From assembly GCA_017940895.1 (NCBI GenBank), contig JAGAXM010000036.1, positions 1 to 43,479 on the forward strand: a stretch of DNA of 43,479 nucleotides, read 5' to 3'. The stretch is from Clostridiales bacterium. GTDB taxonomy: Bacteria > Bacillota > Clostridia > Saccharofermentanales > Saccharofermentanaceae. The notes under the pieces were generated by a model. The model did not search any database, was not told the DNA's origin, and saw nothing but the letters and a program-made list of their open reading frames with translations. Positions 1-9,363 of this stretch are shown here, piece after piece; position 1 is the first letter of the stretch; every line of letters starts with the position of its first letter. A program made the position numbers and the translations under genes.

Positions 1-78
1 CCTACATAAACCGTGCTATACTTCATATGTGACCTCCATTTGTATGCGGTAACTCCCATCACCACATGTTTTTTCTAA

Positions 79-119
79 CGATTTGTAGTATATGGGTAAA
101 TCCACGAACCTACAAATCG
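79..119. repeat. 10-bp perfect inverted repeat with 21-nt loop
   Basis: CGATTTGTAG (79-88) is repeated in inverse at 110-119. Neither strand has a T-run after the second arm, so it does not look like an intrinsic terminator. The rest of 1-189 shows no gene. It lies downstream of the DUF4214 gene and could be an RNA structure or an operator; the function is unknown. Confidence 0.5.
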
Positions 120-189
120 GGGGTCATTACATATTGTCTAGTCTACACTTAATAGGCAGAAATGATTATTACAATTTGTCAGAAAAATC

Positions 190-1206
190 TTAGGAAACCT
201 GCAAACCCAATGAATTACACAAAGATTCGAATTCGCCGCCCTGTGTCATGATAATGCTGTTAAGAAGATCCTGACGGCTCATTCCGTTTGTCAGAAGCTC
301 TGTATTGCCGGCAAGACCTGCGTCATCGGGTTCTCTTGCAAGAACGCCCCTGTAGATCGCCGCGACAAAATCCTCATCGGAAAGATTCAGGGCCTGCGCC
401 TCATCAGAGAATGCGATCTCATTAACAAGTGCGGATGCGGTAACATCTCCGGTCTTAAGCCTGTCAACCTGATCAACAAGCTCTTCCAAAGTAGGAGTCC
501 TGCCGAGCATCAATGAACTTAATCTCAATACAAAGTAAACGACACCCTGATTATTCGGATCGTCGGTAACGGGATCGCCGCTTACGATATTAAATGTCGC
601 CTCGAAAGAACCGGTATACACTGTTCCGTTACCTTCGAAATAAGCATGTGCCGTTCCTACAGCAAGATTATCTGTATAAGTAACATAGTAATCTGTTCCC
701 TCTTCAAGGATCTCATCATCATGAGACAGAGAGAATGCAATTGTTATAGGCTCACCCGAATATGTCTGGTCGGCTATATCGCCGATCATTACGGAAGAAA
801 TATCAATGAGAGGAACCGTAGTCTCGGCAGATGTATCCGCAGCAGTTGTCGTTGCTGCAGCCCCGCCTGAGGCTCTCGAAGGAGTAGTGCCTGAAGGTTC
901 TTTATCATATGTAAGAACAAAAGCTACGATAATTCCGAACATAAGGAACATCGATACGAGTGACACAACAAAAGGCCAATAGATAACTCTGGGCTTCACG
1001 GGCTTTTCGGGAAGCAGAACCTCCTCTTTACGCGGAGAAGCGGTCTTAGGTCCCGTACGCGGAGCTGATTTTAAAGCTGAATTCCCGCCCTTAGGCTCAA
1101 CAGTCTCAGTAACGGCAACGTGATCTATGGAAGCATTACACTTCCTGCAGTAAGTTGCTCTTACACCGTTAACGGCATCACATTCGGGACATATCTTATT
1201 CTTCAT
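190..1206 (-). CDS. zinc-ribbon membrane protein with C-terminal DUF4214 domain
   Basis: The protein has about 338 residues. It opens with a four-cysteine zinc ribbon (CPEC, then CRKC about 13 residues later). A basic Pro/Lys-rich stretch follows, then one membrane segment near residues 75-100, a Thr/Ala-rich linker, a beta-rich domain (about 135-210) and a C-terminal DUF4214 domain (about 220-335) with its typical RxPDxxGL-like motif. This predicts a cytoplasmic zinc finger and an exported C-terminus. I chose the ATG at 1206 over an upstream TTG because AGG lies 6 nt before it, inside the end of the FHA gene. The FHA stop is 2 nt upstream, so the two genes are almost certainly co-transcribed. 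DUF4214 is common in secreted clostridial proteins but its role is not established, and no enzymatic function can be assigned. Confidence 0.75.
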   Translation of the reverse strand: MKNKICPECDAVNGVRATYCRKCNASIDHVAVTETVEPKGGNSALKSAPRTGPKTASPRKEEVLLPEKPVKPRVIYWPFVVSLVSMFLMFGIIVAFVLTYDKEPSGTTPSRASGGAAATTTAADTSAETTVPLIDISSVMIGDIADQTYSGEPITIAFSLSHDDEILEEGTDYYVTYTDNLAVGTAHAYFEGNGTVYTGSFEATFNIVSGDPVTDDPNNQGVVYFVLRLSSLMLGRTPTLEELVDQVDRLKTGDVTASALVNEIAFSDEAQALNLSDEDFVAAIYRGVLAREPDDAGLAGNTELLTNGMSRQDLLNSIIMTQGGEFESLCNSLGLQVS

Positions 1207-1208
1207 GT

Positions 1209-1805
1209 TCAACCTGCCGCCTGTTCTTCGTCTATAGTTACAAACAAAGTAACCTTACCTATCTGAAGCACGCCGGTCCTTATCTCCTGTATGGTATTGG
1301 GAGGGATACGGTTGCCGTCAAAGAAGGTACCGCCTTCGGAACCCAGATCCTGGAGCAGATATATGCCGTCCTTGTATATGACTCTGCAGTGAACTCCGCC
1401 TACGGTTCCGTTCTTAACATAGAAATCACTTCTCGGATTTCTTCCGATGGTAAATGCATCCTTGAAAGGAATATCATATCTTGCTCCGTTAGGAGCCATG
1501 AAAAGAATTCTGTGGGGATAAGAAGCTTCGTTTATTACAGGCTTCCTTACTGTGGGAGCGGCCGCGGACTTCTTATCTGCAGCCGCAGCTTTCATCTGCT
1601 GCTTCTCGAGCTCCTGCTGTCTGTCGAGTTCCTGGCTCTTGATCTTATCTACCGCCTCGTTATAAGCCTTGAGCTTACGGTCATAGACCTTCTTATTCCT
1701 GCGGTTGATCTTCATAAACAGGCAAAATGACGCAATACCGACTGCAAGCAGTATACCCGCTGAAACAAATACGAATGCCGGACTCATAAGTGCGCCAATA
1801 ATCAT
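1209..1805 (-). CDS. membrane-anchored FHA domain protein
   Basis: The 198-residue protein has an N-terminal membrane segment (about residues 8-31). A highly charged Lys/Glu/Gln stretch (about 32-80) that should form a coiled coil follows, and then a C-terminal FHA domain (about 95-190). The FHA hallmarks are visible: IGR, then the SxxH-type stretch (VGGVHCRV) and LGSxGGTFFDG. FHA domains bind phosphothreonine peptides, so this is likely a reader for a Ser/Thr kinase not encoded in the window. The start at 1805 has GAGG 7 nt upstream. It sits 2 nt before the zinc-ribbon/DUF4214 gene, which suggests the pair works together at the membrane. Confidence 0.85.
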   Translation of the reverse strand: MIIGALMSPAFVFVSAGILLAVGIASFCLFMKINRRNKKVYDRKLKAYNEAVDKIKSQELDRQQELEKQQMKAAAADKKSAAAPTVRKPVINEASYPHRILFMAPNGARYDIPFKDAFTIGRNPRSDFYVKNGTVGGVHCRVIYKDGIYLLQDLGSEGGTFFDGNRIPPNTIQEIRTGVLQIGKVTLFVTIDEEQAAG

Positions 1806-1864
1806 TTTATTTCCTCAAAGACCTTTTTTACATATATTATTTTACTTTATTCAACTCTAAAAAC

Positions 1865-1902
1865 AAGTACAGACCCGTTACAACACACACGGATCTGCAC
1901 TT
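1865..1902 (-). terminator. imperfect hairpin terminator after the alcohol dehydrogenase gene
   Basis: Arms 1865-1877 and 1890-1902 pair with two mismatches and a 12-nt loop. On the minus strand the second arm is followed by GTTTTTAG. It separates the ADH operon from the FHA gene. Confidence 0.6.
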
Positions 1903-1937
1903 GCATAAAAATATTAAGAGGAAATATGAAGTGATGC

Positions 1938-3092
1938 TTAAAGCATCATCTTATATATCGCCGTACAATCCTCCTCGTTAAGCGTTACGAATCCCGATAT
2001 AGTACCGTTTCTTCCGTCTCCGTAACAAAGATTCTTAACGAGCACCGGAATGTCTTCTTCCTTACCTCCGAGTTCACCCAGCGTCGAGGGCATTCCGATG
2101 GAAGTAAGATACTTTCTGAATGCTTCTATTCCTTCTTCAGCGGTCTGATAACCCCAGATCCTTCTGGCTGCCTGCTCGAATCTTGCCCTGTCATGACCCA
2201 ACTCATACTTAAATACCGCAGGCATGGTAACCGCAAGTCCCGCACCGTGGGCACAGTCATACAATGCGGACAGCTCATGCTCAATCGCATGGCTGTTCCA
2301 GTCCTGCGACCTTCCGACACCGCAGGAATTGGTATGAGCCATGGTACCTGCCCACATGATATTCGCACGGGCCTGATAATCATTCGGGTCCTTAATTACT
2401 TTCGGGCCCTCGTTCTTCATAGTGATAAGAAGAGCCTCGAGAAGTCTGTCGGTAACTTCTACATCCTTGGTATTCGTAAGATATCTCTCATAAAGATGAG
2501 CCATTATATCAGTAATACCGCATGCAGTCTGATAAGCAGGAAGTGTGGTTGTCAGTCCCGGATTAAGGATCGAGAACTTGGGTCTCAAAGCTTCTGCACC
2601 GGTTCCCCTCTTATACATGCCTTCTTCCTTTGTGATAACCGAATCTCCGGATCCTTCGGAACCCGCGGCAGCTATGGTGAGCACCGTTCCTACGGGAAGT
2701 GCATTCTGAACAGAAGCCTTGCCCGAATAGAAATCCCAGAAATCTCCGTCATAAAGAACACCCGCAGCGATGGCCTTGGAAGAATCGATCGCACTTCCGC
2801 CTCCGACCGCGAGGACAAAATCAATACCGTTTGCCTTGCAAAGATCAATACCCTCATAAACAAGTCCGCTTCTCGGGTTCGGCTTTACTCCGGAAAGCTC
2901 CATGAAAGGTATGTCTTCCTTACTAAGCGAATCCTTAACTCTGTCGATAAGGCCGGACCTTACGGCACTGCCTCCGCCGTAGTGGATCAGCACCTTTGTT
3001 CCGCCGAAAGCCTTAACGAGCTGTCCTGCCTGTGACTCCGTCCCCTTGCCGAAAACAAATTTCGTAGGTGAATAGAAAGTGAAATTATCCAT
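1938..3092 (-). CDS. iron-containing alcohol dehydrogenase (butanol dehydrogenase-like)
   Basis: This is a group III metal-dependent alcohol dehydrogenase of 384 residues, the usual length of the BdhA/YqhD branch. The N-terminus (NFTFYSPTKFVFGKG) and the GGGSAIDSSKAIA nucleotide-binding loop near residue 97 are typical. The metal-site region HAIEHELSALYDCAHGAGLA, near residues 268-287, carries the expected histidines. It should reduce aldehydes with NAD(P)H. The start at 3092 has GGAGG upstream. It is the third gene of an operon after an epimerase-like protein and an SDR reductase, next to a divergent AraC regulator, so a sugar- or aldehyde-responsive redox role is likely. The true substrate cannot be read from sequence. 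Confidence 0.92.
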   Translation of the reverse strand: MDNFTFYSPTKFVFGKGTESQAGQLVKAFGGTKVLIHYGGGSAVRSGLIDRVKDSLSKEDIPFMELSGVKPNPRSGLVYEGIDLCKANGIDFVLAVGGGSAIDSSKAIAAGVLYDGDFWDFYSGKASVQNALPVGTVLTIAAAGSEGSGDSVITKEEGMYKRGTGAEALRPKFSILNPGLTTTLPAYQTACGITDIMAHLYERYLTNTKDVEVTDRLLEALLITMKNEGPKVIKDPNDYQARANIMWAGTMAHTNSCGVGRSQDWNSHAIEHELSALYDCAHGAGLAVTMPAVFKYELGHDRARFEQAARRIWGYQTAEEGIEAFRKYLTSIGMPSTLGELGGKEEDIPVLVKNLCYGDGRNGTISGFVTLNEEDCTAIYKMML

Positions 3093-3102
3093 ATAATCCT
3101 CC

Positions 3103-3834
3103 TCAGACAGACTGTGCCTTTGCTACAGCTGCCTCGAGCGTCATCCCCGAGTACTCCTGAGCCCTGAAGATCTTACCGTTGATGTCATTGTCGACAAAAG
3201 CTCCGACAACAACACCCGGAAGGGCGCTCTCGGGGGAATTGGGGGCATTTGGTCCCCCGAGATCGGTCCTGCACCATCCCGGATCTGTGAGATTCATCGT
3301 AACGCCTGAACCGCCAAGCTTTGATGCCATGTCTATTGTGATCTTGTCGAGCGCCGCCTTGGCCGCAGAATAACCGGCCTGCTCAGGCTCAAGTGCTATA
3401 CCGCTCGTTGTGTTAACTATTCTTCCGAATCCGCGCTCTATCATCTTAGGAAGGAAATGATAGCAGATCATCGCGGGTGCGATCGTATTAACGTTAAAAC
3501 TTACTAAGTAATCCTCGACCGGAGTCTTGAAGTAATCCTCACGGTAAGCGATCTGAAGGCCTGCGTTGTTAAGGACTACATCTATATCCACTCCGAGGCC
3601 GTCAATCTCTTCGAGCATTCTTTGTACCGAATCAAGATCGTTAAGATCCGCCGCGATAGAATAACTCTTAAGCCCTTTACCGAGGAATTCCTTCTCGAGC
3701 GGCTGCGTGTGTCCCACACTTCTGCTTTGAAGGATAGTATTGCAGCCGTGTTCTGCCATAAACCTTGCTGCAAGTCTGCCGAGACCTCTTGATGCTCCTG
3801 TTATGAGCACCCATCTGCCGTTAAGATCTGTCAT
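3103..3834 (-). CDS. short-chain dehydrogenase/reductase
   Basis: A classical SDR of 243 residues. It has the cofactor motif TGASRGLGR near residue 14, NNAG near 90, and the catalytic Ser and YSAAK motif (YxxxK) near residues 145-160. It is an NAD(P)(H)-dependent oxidoreductase of unknown substrate. AAGGGG lies 7 nt before the ATG. The ATG overlaps the stop of the upstream epimerase-like gene by 1 nt, so translation is probably coupled. The alcohol dehydrogenase starts 10 nt downstream. Confidence 0.92.
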   Translation of the reverse strand: MTDLNGRWVLITGASRGLGRLAARFMAEHGCNTILQSRSVGHTQPLEKEFLGKGLKSYSIAADLNDLDSVQRMLEEIDGLGVDIDVVLNNAGLQIAYREDYFKTPVEDYLVSFNVNTIAPAMICYHFLPKMIERGFGRIVNTTSGIALEPEQAGYSAAKAALDKITIDMASKLGGSGVTMNLTDPGWCRTDLGGPNAPNSPESALPGVVVGAFVDNDINGKIFRAQEYSGMTLEAAVAKAQSV

Positions 3835-4859
3835 CAGATTACCCCTTTCGCCTTCTCGAGAACATCTATAACCTTATCGCACCACTCATCGAACTCCGGG
3901 TCTTCCACCTGAAGCTCGGGATGTGAAAGAACATTATCCAGAGCCATCTTCACGCCCTGATCGAATCTGACCGAAGTTCTCATCTGCGGCACTGCTCTCT
4001 TAAGTTTACTGTTATCAAATACTACCGTTACCGACTTGTCCCCCGTAAGAGATCCTTCGAAGTCGTAGCCGTACTTATCTCCGCACGCCGACAGGAAGTC
4101 GGATGCGACATGATATGCCTTTAGTTCTTTGCCCAATACATTCGCGATCGTCTGATAGATCTGATCCCAGGTCAGAGACTCGTCGGATGTGATATGGAAA
4201 GCTTCCCCTATGGCATGGGGATTACCCATAAGTCCCGTGTAACCGACTGCGAAGTCGCCGTTCCATGTAACTGTCCACAGAGATGATCCGTCACCCTGAA
4301 TGATTACGGGCTTGCCGTCTATGATCCTCTTTACGACCTGCCAGAAGCCTTTCTTGCCGTGTACGCCGAGAGGCACGTTACGTTCATCATAAGTATGGCT
4401 GGGTCTGACTATAGTAACCGGGAAACCTTCTTCCCTGTACTTCTTCATAAGGAATTCTTCGCATGCGATCTTGTCGCGCGAATACTGCCAGTGAGGATTC
4501 GACAGTGTCGTACCCTCGGTAATAACGTAACCTACCGCCGGCTTATGGTAAGCGGAAGCCGAGCTTATATAGATATACTGTTTGGTTCTCCCTGCGAAAA
4601 GCCTGTAATCTCTTGCGACCTGATCCACGGTAAAGCCGATAAACTCGCCTACAACATCGAACTTCATGTCGCCTATCTTGGAAAGGACATCAGCCTCGTC
4701 GTTGATATCAGTCTTGATAAGCTTGACATTAGAAGGGATAACATCAGTTCTGTTGCCTCTGTTAAGGACATATACTTCCCAAAGAGGATCTTCCGAAAGA
4801 CGCTTTACGATGGCAGTACTGATAGTACCGGTGCCGCCGATGAACAATGCTTTTCTCAT
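3834..4859 (-). CDS. NAD-dependent epimerase/dehydratase family protein
   Basis: An extended SDR-type protein with the N-terminal Rossmann motif GGTGTIS. It lacks a clear YxxxK and resembles the CSP41/isoflavone-reductase-like branch more than classical sugar epimerases. About 341 residues from the ATG at 4859. I prefer this start to an upstream in-frame one because AGGAAG precedes it by 10 nt and the fold begins right there (MRKALFIGG). It is first in the operon with the SDR and alcohol dehydrogenase, divergent from the AraC-type gene 108 bp away. The substrate is unknown; a nucleotide sugar or a small aldehyde/ketone intermediate is possible. Confidence 0.85.
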   Translation of the reverse strand: MRKALFIGGTGTISTAIVKRLSEDPLWEVYVLNRGNRTDVIPSNVKLIKTDINDEADVLSKIGDMKFDVVGEFIGFTVDQVARDYRLFAGRTKQYIYISSASAYHKPAVGYVITEGTTLSNPHWQYSRDKIACEEFLMKKYREEGFPVTIVRPSHTYDERNVPLGVHGKKGFWQVVKRIIDGKPVIIQGDGSSLWTVTWNGDFAVGYTGLMGNPHAIGEAFHITSDESLTWDQIYQTIANVLGKELKAYHVASDFLSACGDKYGYDFEGSLTGDKSVTVVFDNSKLKRAVPQMRTSVRFDQGVKMALDNVLSHPELQVEDPEFDEWCDKVIDVLEKAKGVI

Positions 4860-4967
4860 AAGACGATCACTTCCTTTCCTCTCCCTCATAATAACCGAAT
4901 GAAGAATTTATTCTTCTCATATTCCGAGGTATAATCTTATCAGATTTTGACATGAGGACTTACGGGC

Positions 4968-5849
4968 ATGGATACATCCGGTTATGAATCATTATCCTTT
5001 AACAACACCCGCGCCATAAACGTCGCAGGACCGGTATCCGAGCGTTCTTTTCCCTCGCACCGACATGCTTACGGCGAGATCATCGTGGTCGGAAGCGGAG
5101 ACAAAAATATCTTCCGCGCCGACGATAAGCTGTATTCACTGACTCCGGGAGACATCATTCTCATCTGGCCGATGGAGACTCACGAGATAGTCGATGCGAA
5201 CCGCATAGACTCTATAATCGTTCAGTACAGCAACACCCTTGCAGATTCGCTTTTTGACTTCAAGCGCATCATCAACCGCTATCATGACCTGCATATTCTG
5301 TGCATAAAGGCACACCCCGTCCTCGTAAATAAGCTCAAGTCAATTATTGAGAAGTTAAAGGATGAATGGCAGAACGACAATCCTACCCGTGAGATGAGAT
5401 GCGCCATGTATCTTCTGGAATTCATGAGCGTTCTTGACGAGCATCACGAAGAACTCGATGCCGACATCAGTAACGACGGCGGCAAGACGATCTCCGACTC
5501 GACGCTCAACAACATCATATCCGTCATGGACTATATCAAGAACAACCTTACTGCGGACGATCTGTCACAGACCGCGATGGCTGAGCGCGCAGGTATCAAC
5601 AAGGATTATTTCTCTAGGGCTTTCAAGGAAGTCACGGGACAAAATTACATAAAGTGGCTTAATGCTGTCCGTGTCGAGAAAGCGGTATCTCTGTTTCCCG
5701 AGGAAAGCCTTACGCTGACCGAGATCGCGATGCTGTCGGGTTTCAAGAGCATACCGTCGTTTAACCGCGTTTTCGCGGAGTATAAGAACATATCCCCGTC
5801 ACAGTACAGGAAAGCGTATATCAGAACACCTGAAAAATATAGAACTTAA
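4968..5849 (+). CDS. AraC family transcriptional regulator
   Basis: The 293-residue protein has an N-terminal cupin-like sensor (HRHAYGEI near residue 28, then PGDIILIWPMETHE). Its C-terminal double helix-turn-helix spans about residues 185-285, ending with the AraC signature GFKSIPSFNRVFxEYxxxSPSQYR. GAGG lies 10 nt before the ATG, and a TATAAT at 4930-4935 may be its -10 box. It is transcribed away from the three-gene oxidoreductase operon, so it is the likely local activator, responding to a small ligand, probably a sugar. Its 3' end overlaps the convergent methyltransferase gene by 29 bp. Confidence 0.93.
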   Translation: MDTSGYESLSFNNTRAINVAGPVSERSFPSHRHAYGEIIVVGSGDKNIFRADDKLYSLTPGDIILIWPMETHEIVDANRIDSIIVQYSNTLADSLFDFKRIINRYHDLHILCIKAHPVLVNKLKSIIEKLKDEWQNDNPTREMRCAMYLLEFMSVLDEHHEELDADISNDGGKTISDSTLNNIISVMDYIKNNLTADDLSQTAMAERAGINKDYFSRAFKEVTGQNYIKWLNAVRVEKAVSLFPEESLTLTEIAMLSGFKSIPSFNRVFAEYKNISPSQYRKAYIRTPEKYRT

Positions 5850-7047
5850 GGTAATACGTCTCCGGCACGCCCCACAACACGGGATGATCCGGAGCCTGCG
5901 TGCGCTTCTCAATCTGCCTCAAGCTTCTGCCCGCATCGTAAGCCGCACTTGCGACCGCCTTCTCGAAGAGAGACTCGCTCATAAAGTGCGAGCACGAACA
6001 CGTCGCGAGGTAACCTCCCCTGGGCAGTATCTTCATCGCCTTCAGGTTGATCTCCTTGTAACCCTTGCCCGCGTTGTCGATAGTCTCGCGTGACTTGGTG
6101 AAAGCAGGGGGATCAAGGATGATGTAGTCGAACTCGTGTGACTTACTGCGCTCAAGCTCAGTAAGGTACTCGAAGACATCCGCGCACTCGTAGGTGATCC
6201 TGTCAGAAAGGCCGTTAAGCTCGGCGTTCTCCTTTGCCATCATGATGGCCGTATCCGAGATATCCACAGAGGTTACATGCTTCGCGCCCTGAAGTGCGGC
6301 ATTAAGTCCGAACGAACCCGTATGCGTAAAACAGTCGAGCACCGTCTTGCCTTCCGCGATTCTTGCTGCGGCGGCACGGTTATATTTCTGGTCAAGGAAG
6401 AAACCCGTCTTCTGACCGTTCTCGATATCGACGTGATATTTAACTCCGTTCTCGGTTATCTGCGCGACGGCGAATTCCGGATGAGGAAGACCGTTGTCAT
6501 ACCAGCCCTTGTACAGTTCAAGCCCTTCCTTGGTGCGAAGCGCGATCTCATTCTTCTCATAGATGCCGTTGATATCTATGCCCTGCTCGAGGAGGACTTC
6601 AACGAGTGCGTTATATATTGTCTCCTTGATCCTCTCCATGCCGAGGCTTGCTATCTCCACCGACAGCAGATTCTCGTAGCGGTCTACGGTAAGACCCGGC
6701 ATCTGGTCCGCTTCGCCGTGGATTAAGCGGCAGCAGTTAAAGTCAGGTCCCGGCATCACTGTTCTTCTGTATGCGATCGAATATGCGATACGGCGCTTCC
6801 AGAAGTTATAGTCGAAGACGTCGTTGCTGTTTCTTGAGAATATACGGATCGTTATCTTGGAATTGCTGTTATAGAAGCCCGAGCCCTGCCAGGAATTGCC
6901 TGCGAATACATCGACGATATCGCCGTCCTGCGGCTGTCCCGACAGAGACGTGATCTCTTCGCCGTACACCCACGGGTGTCCGCGCTTAACTGCCTTCTCA
7001 GCCTTGCTCGTTATCTGTGCTTTGATATAAGGTCTTTCTGTTTTCAT
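5821..7047 (-). CDS. RlmI-like class I SAM-dependent 23S rRNA methyltransferase
   Basis: About 408 residues. An N-terminal PUA-type RNA-binding domain (about 5-80, with RGHPWVYGEEI) is followed by a Rossmann methyltransferase domain. The domain shows LDCFTHTGSFGLNAA (SAM motif I), LDPPAF (motif IV) and TCSCS, whose cysteine matches the catalytic cysteine of m5C enzymes. This is the YccW/RlmI family, which methylates 23S rRNA. I use the ATG at 7047, 13 nt after the response-regulator stop; a longer in-frame start would lie inside that gene. The ribosome site is weak. It is the third gene after the sensor kinase and regulator, probably by read-through. Confidence 0.88.
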   Translation of the reverse strand: MKTERPYIKAQITSKAEKAVKRGHPWVYGEEITSLSGQPQDGDIVDVFAGNSWQGSGFYNSNSKITIRIFSRNSNDVFDYNFWKRRIAYSIAYRRTVMPGPDFNCCRLIHGEADQMPGLTVDRYENLLSVEIASLGMERIKETIYNALVEVLLEQGIDINGIYEKNEIALRTKEGLELYKGWYDNGLPHPEFAVAQITENGVKYHVDIENGQKTGFFLDQKYNRAAAARIAEGKTVLDCFTHTGSFGLNAALQGAKHVTSVDISDTAIMMAKENAELNGLSDRITYECADVFEYLTELERSKSHEFDYIILDPPAFTKSRETIDNAGKGYKEINLKAMKILPRGGYLATCSCSHFMSESLFEKAVASAAYDAGRSLRQIEKRTQAPDHPVLWGVPETYYLKFYIFQVF

Positions 7048-7060
7048 ACCGATGATTATA

Positions 7061-7726
7061 CTACTTCCACACGTAACCCGCTTTAATAACGGTCTCGATG
7101 TGGCTGCCCGCATCTCCGAGTGCGGCGCGAAGCTTCTTTACATGGGTATCGACAGCTCTGTCATAGCCGTCGTAATCCGAGCCCCATACTGCGTCCAGGA
7201 TCTGATCGCGCGCGAGCACAAGTCCGCGGTTATCAAGAAAAAACATAAGAAGCTCGTATTCCTTAGGAGCGAGCGTGACCTCTTTTCCGTATACCGTCAC
7301 ATATCGTCTGGCGGGCTCTATAACGATCTCATCTACAACCATCTTGCCGTCTTTAACGAGAAGCCCCTTATACCGGTTGATCAAAGCATTGATCTTAACA
7401 AGCAGCAGCTTCGTCGAGAACGGCTTGGTTATATACTCGTCGGCACCGATCTCATAACCTTCGATGATGTCGTTCTCCTCGCCGAGTGCTGTGAGAAAGA
7501 CAACGGGCACATCGTATTTGCTTCTTATGAACTTACATACTTCCCTGCCGTCTTTGCCCGGCATCATAATGTCGAGGATGATGAGGTCGTACACATTTTC
7601 GCTTATGAGTGTGCACGCATCGATACCGTTATTAACGGCGTCCACTTCGTACCCGTTCTTGGTAAGCGCGAGTGTTGTTATCTCGCGAAGTCCCCTCTCA
7701 TCTTCCGCGAACAGTATCTTACTCAT
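7061..7726 (-). CDS. OmpR/PhoB-type response regulator
   Basis: A 221-residue receiver plus winged-helix protein. The receiver (1-115) has the acidic pocket E8/D9, the phosphoacceptor D52 in ILDIMMPG, the conserved TA after FL, and the KPF lysine. The DNA-binding domain (about 125-220) ends with RAVDTHVKKLRAAL, typical of the family. The ATG overlaps the end of the sensor kinase gene by 8 nt, so the pair is co-translated. The signal sensed is unknown. Confidence 0.95.
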   Translation of the reverse strand: MSKILFAEDERGLREITTLALTKNGYEVDAVNNGIDACTLISENVYDLIILDIMMPGKDGREVCKFIRSKYDVPVVFLTALGEENDIIEGYEIGADEYITKPFSTKLLLVKINALINRYKGLLVKDGKMVVDEIVIEPARRYVTVYGKEVTLAPKEYELLMFFLDNRGLVLARDQILDAVWGSDYDGYDRAVDTHVKKLRAALGDAGSHIETVIKAGYVWK

Positions 7727-9221
7727 TTACAGGGGCCTCGAACCAGAACATAGTGTCATGTTTTCTCATACTGCTTCCGCACTTAAAGCCGTGGATCTTC
7801 ATAATATTCTCGTTGATCTCCAGACCCATGCCGTTGCTGTTAAGCTTGTCCGTCTTGGACTCACCCTCATTCTCGCTGTCATTGCTGAACTCGGCTCTTA
7901 CATTATAACCGTTGACTCCGATCTTGATATGAGCCTCCTTCTCGGCATACTTGACCATATTGGTAAGGTAGTTTCCGACAGCAATCCTCATAAGTCTAAG
8001 ATCCGCCTTTATCACGTGTTCATTAAGCGCATCGATCGTAACCTCGAGGTTTCTTTCTTTCGCCAGCGGCTCTATCCTCTTATAAACCGACTTGATCAGC
8101 GAGACCAACTCTACCTCTTCCAAGTTAAGCTTTATCTTACCTGAATCGAGCTTATCCATCTCGAGCAGAATGCTGATGAGCTCCGCCATATCATCTACTT
8201 CTTTATTGATCTTATCTGCGTACTCGGGACGGTCCTTCTCGTCGATATACTCCCAGTTCTCCATGTAAGCCTTAGCTACGGCAAGCGGAGTCTTAAGCTC
8301 ATGAGCGATGCCCCTGGTAAGCCTTCTCGACCTCATCTCGTACTCCGCGCGCGTCTTATAAGACTTAACAAAAGCAACTGCAATAACAGTCTCTATTACA
8401 AGCAGTGCGAGCAGCATCACAACATAAGTTCCGATATGCGAAGTAACGGCAATCTGCACGGGATGGAACAGGCACATGTCGTAAAGCCTGCCTGCCGATG
8501 TATCGGTTATAACAATGCAGTAAGAAGTCCTGATATCTTCCTTCTCAAGCTCCACGGTATCGCTGCCGTTAATAACAGCATCGTGCACCTGCTCGAAAAG
8601 CTCCTGCGCCTCGCGGTTAAGTTCATCCTGCTCATAAGTTTTGGCGAAGACAAGTACAGGACAATAAAGGTACACGTCCTGAGCCCACTCGGCAACGGTA
8701 GTTCTCTCGCCGTAACCCGCACTATCGAATGTTCCGAGCTGATAAGTACCATTGAATGTAGTTACGGTTCCGCCGTAGATAAATATGTCATCACATTCAG
8801 CATCGAATTCCGGATCGTATCTTATCGCAATTTCGTCAATGGGTCCGTCTACCCTTAAGATCCTTACTTCATCATAATCTATATATGAATCCTCAGAGCA
8901 CTGCACATATCCCAACGGGCTTGAGGTGTCCAGAGCAGTGCCGTCATAAAGCTCGATATAGCCGTAGAATCCCTGATCAGGGCGCAACACGGTTCTAACA
9001 TAATCCCAATGCCATGTTACGACATACTGAATAAAAGTCTGAGGAGTATACTCGTAGTTCTCATCGGGAAGCATGAAATTAAAACTACCCTTGGAATCTC
9101 TCATCCGTTCATTAATAACACCATTGGCAAGGACGTAAGTATACAGCCCGCCTCCGAGAACGAATGCGACAAGTAAAAGCGTCTCGATTATTACTGCGAT
9201 CGTGATATAGCGTTTCTTCAC
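7719..9221 (-). CDS. membrane sensor histidine kinase
   Basis: About 501 residues. There is a membrane segment at residues 5-28, an extracytoplasmic sensor domain of roughly 230 residues, and a second membrane segment near 260-285. The kinase core has the H-box (RGIAHELKTPLAV, His307) and an N-box asparagine in NYLTNMVKYA. A short G-box (GMGLEINENI) lies near the end. I chose a GTG start at 9221 because GAGGAG lies 9 nt upstream and the first membrane helix follows directly. An in-frame TTG 15 codons earlier has no ribosome site. The extracellular domain is not recognised. It heads the operon with its response regulator and an rRNA methyltransferase. Confidence 0.93.
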   Translation of the reverse strand: MKKRYITIAVIIETLLLVAFVLGGGLYTYVLANGVINERMRDSKGSFNFMLPDENYEYTPQTFIQYVVTWHWDYVRTVLRPDQGFYGYIELYDGTALDTSSPLGYVQCSEDSYIDYDEVRILRVDGPIDEIAIRYDPEFDAECDDIFIYGGTVTTFNGTYQLGTFDSAGYGERTTVAEWAQDVYLYCPVLVFAKTYEQDELNREAQELFEQVHDAVINGSDTVELEKEDIRTSYCIVITDTSAGRLYDMCLFHPVQIAVTSHIGTYVVMLLALLVIETVIAVAFVKSYKTRAEYEMRSRRLTRGIAHELKTPLAVAKAYMENWEYIDEKDRPEYADKINKEVDDMAELISILLEMDKLDSGKIKLNLEEVELVSLIKSVYKRIEPLAKERNLEVTIDALNEHVIKADLRLMRIAVGNYLTNMVKYAEKEAHIKIGVNGYNVRAEFSNDSENEGESKTDKLNSNGMGLEINENIMKIHGFKCGSSMRKHDTMFWFEAPVNE

Positions 9222-9363
9222 CTGATTGAACTCCTCATCTTTGATACTGCAATAATAATCGGGCAATGTGTATTCTTTATGTACACCCCACTCATTGAGG
9301 TTATATTAACATAATCAGACCACAATACTGAATTGGCCCATACACTCGATGTCGATTTCAGAT

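Noticed and set aside
2193..3035. Plus-strand ORF of 280 codons
   Set aside because: It is antisense to the alcohol dehydrogenase, whose motifs and ribosome site are clear.
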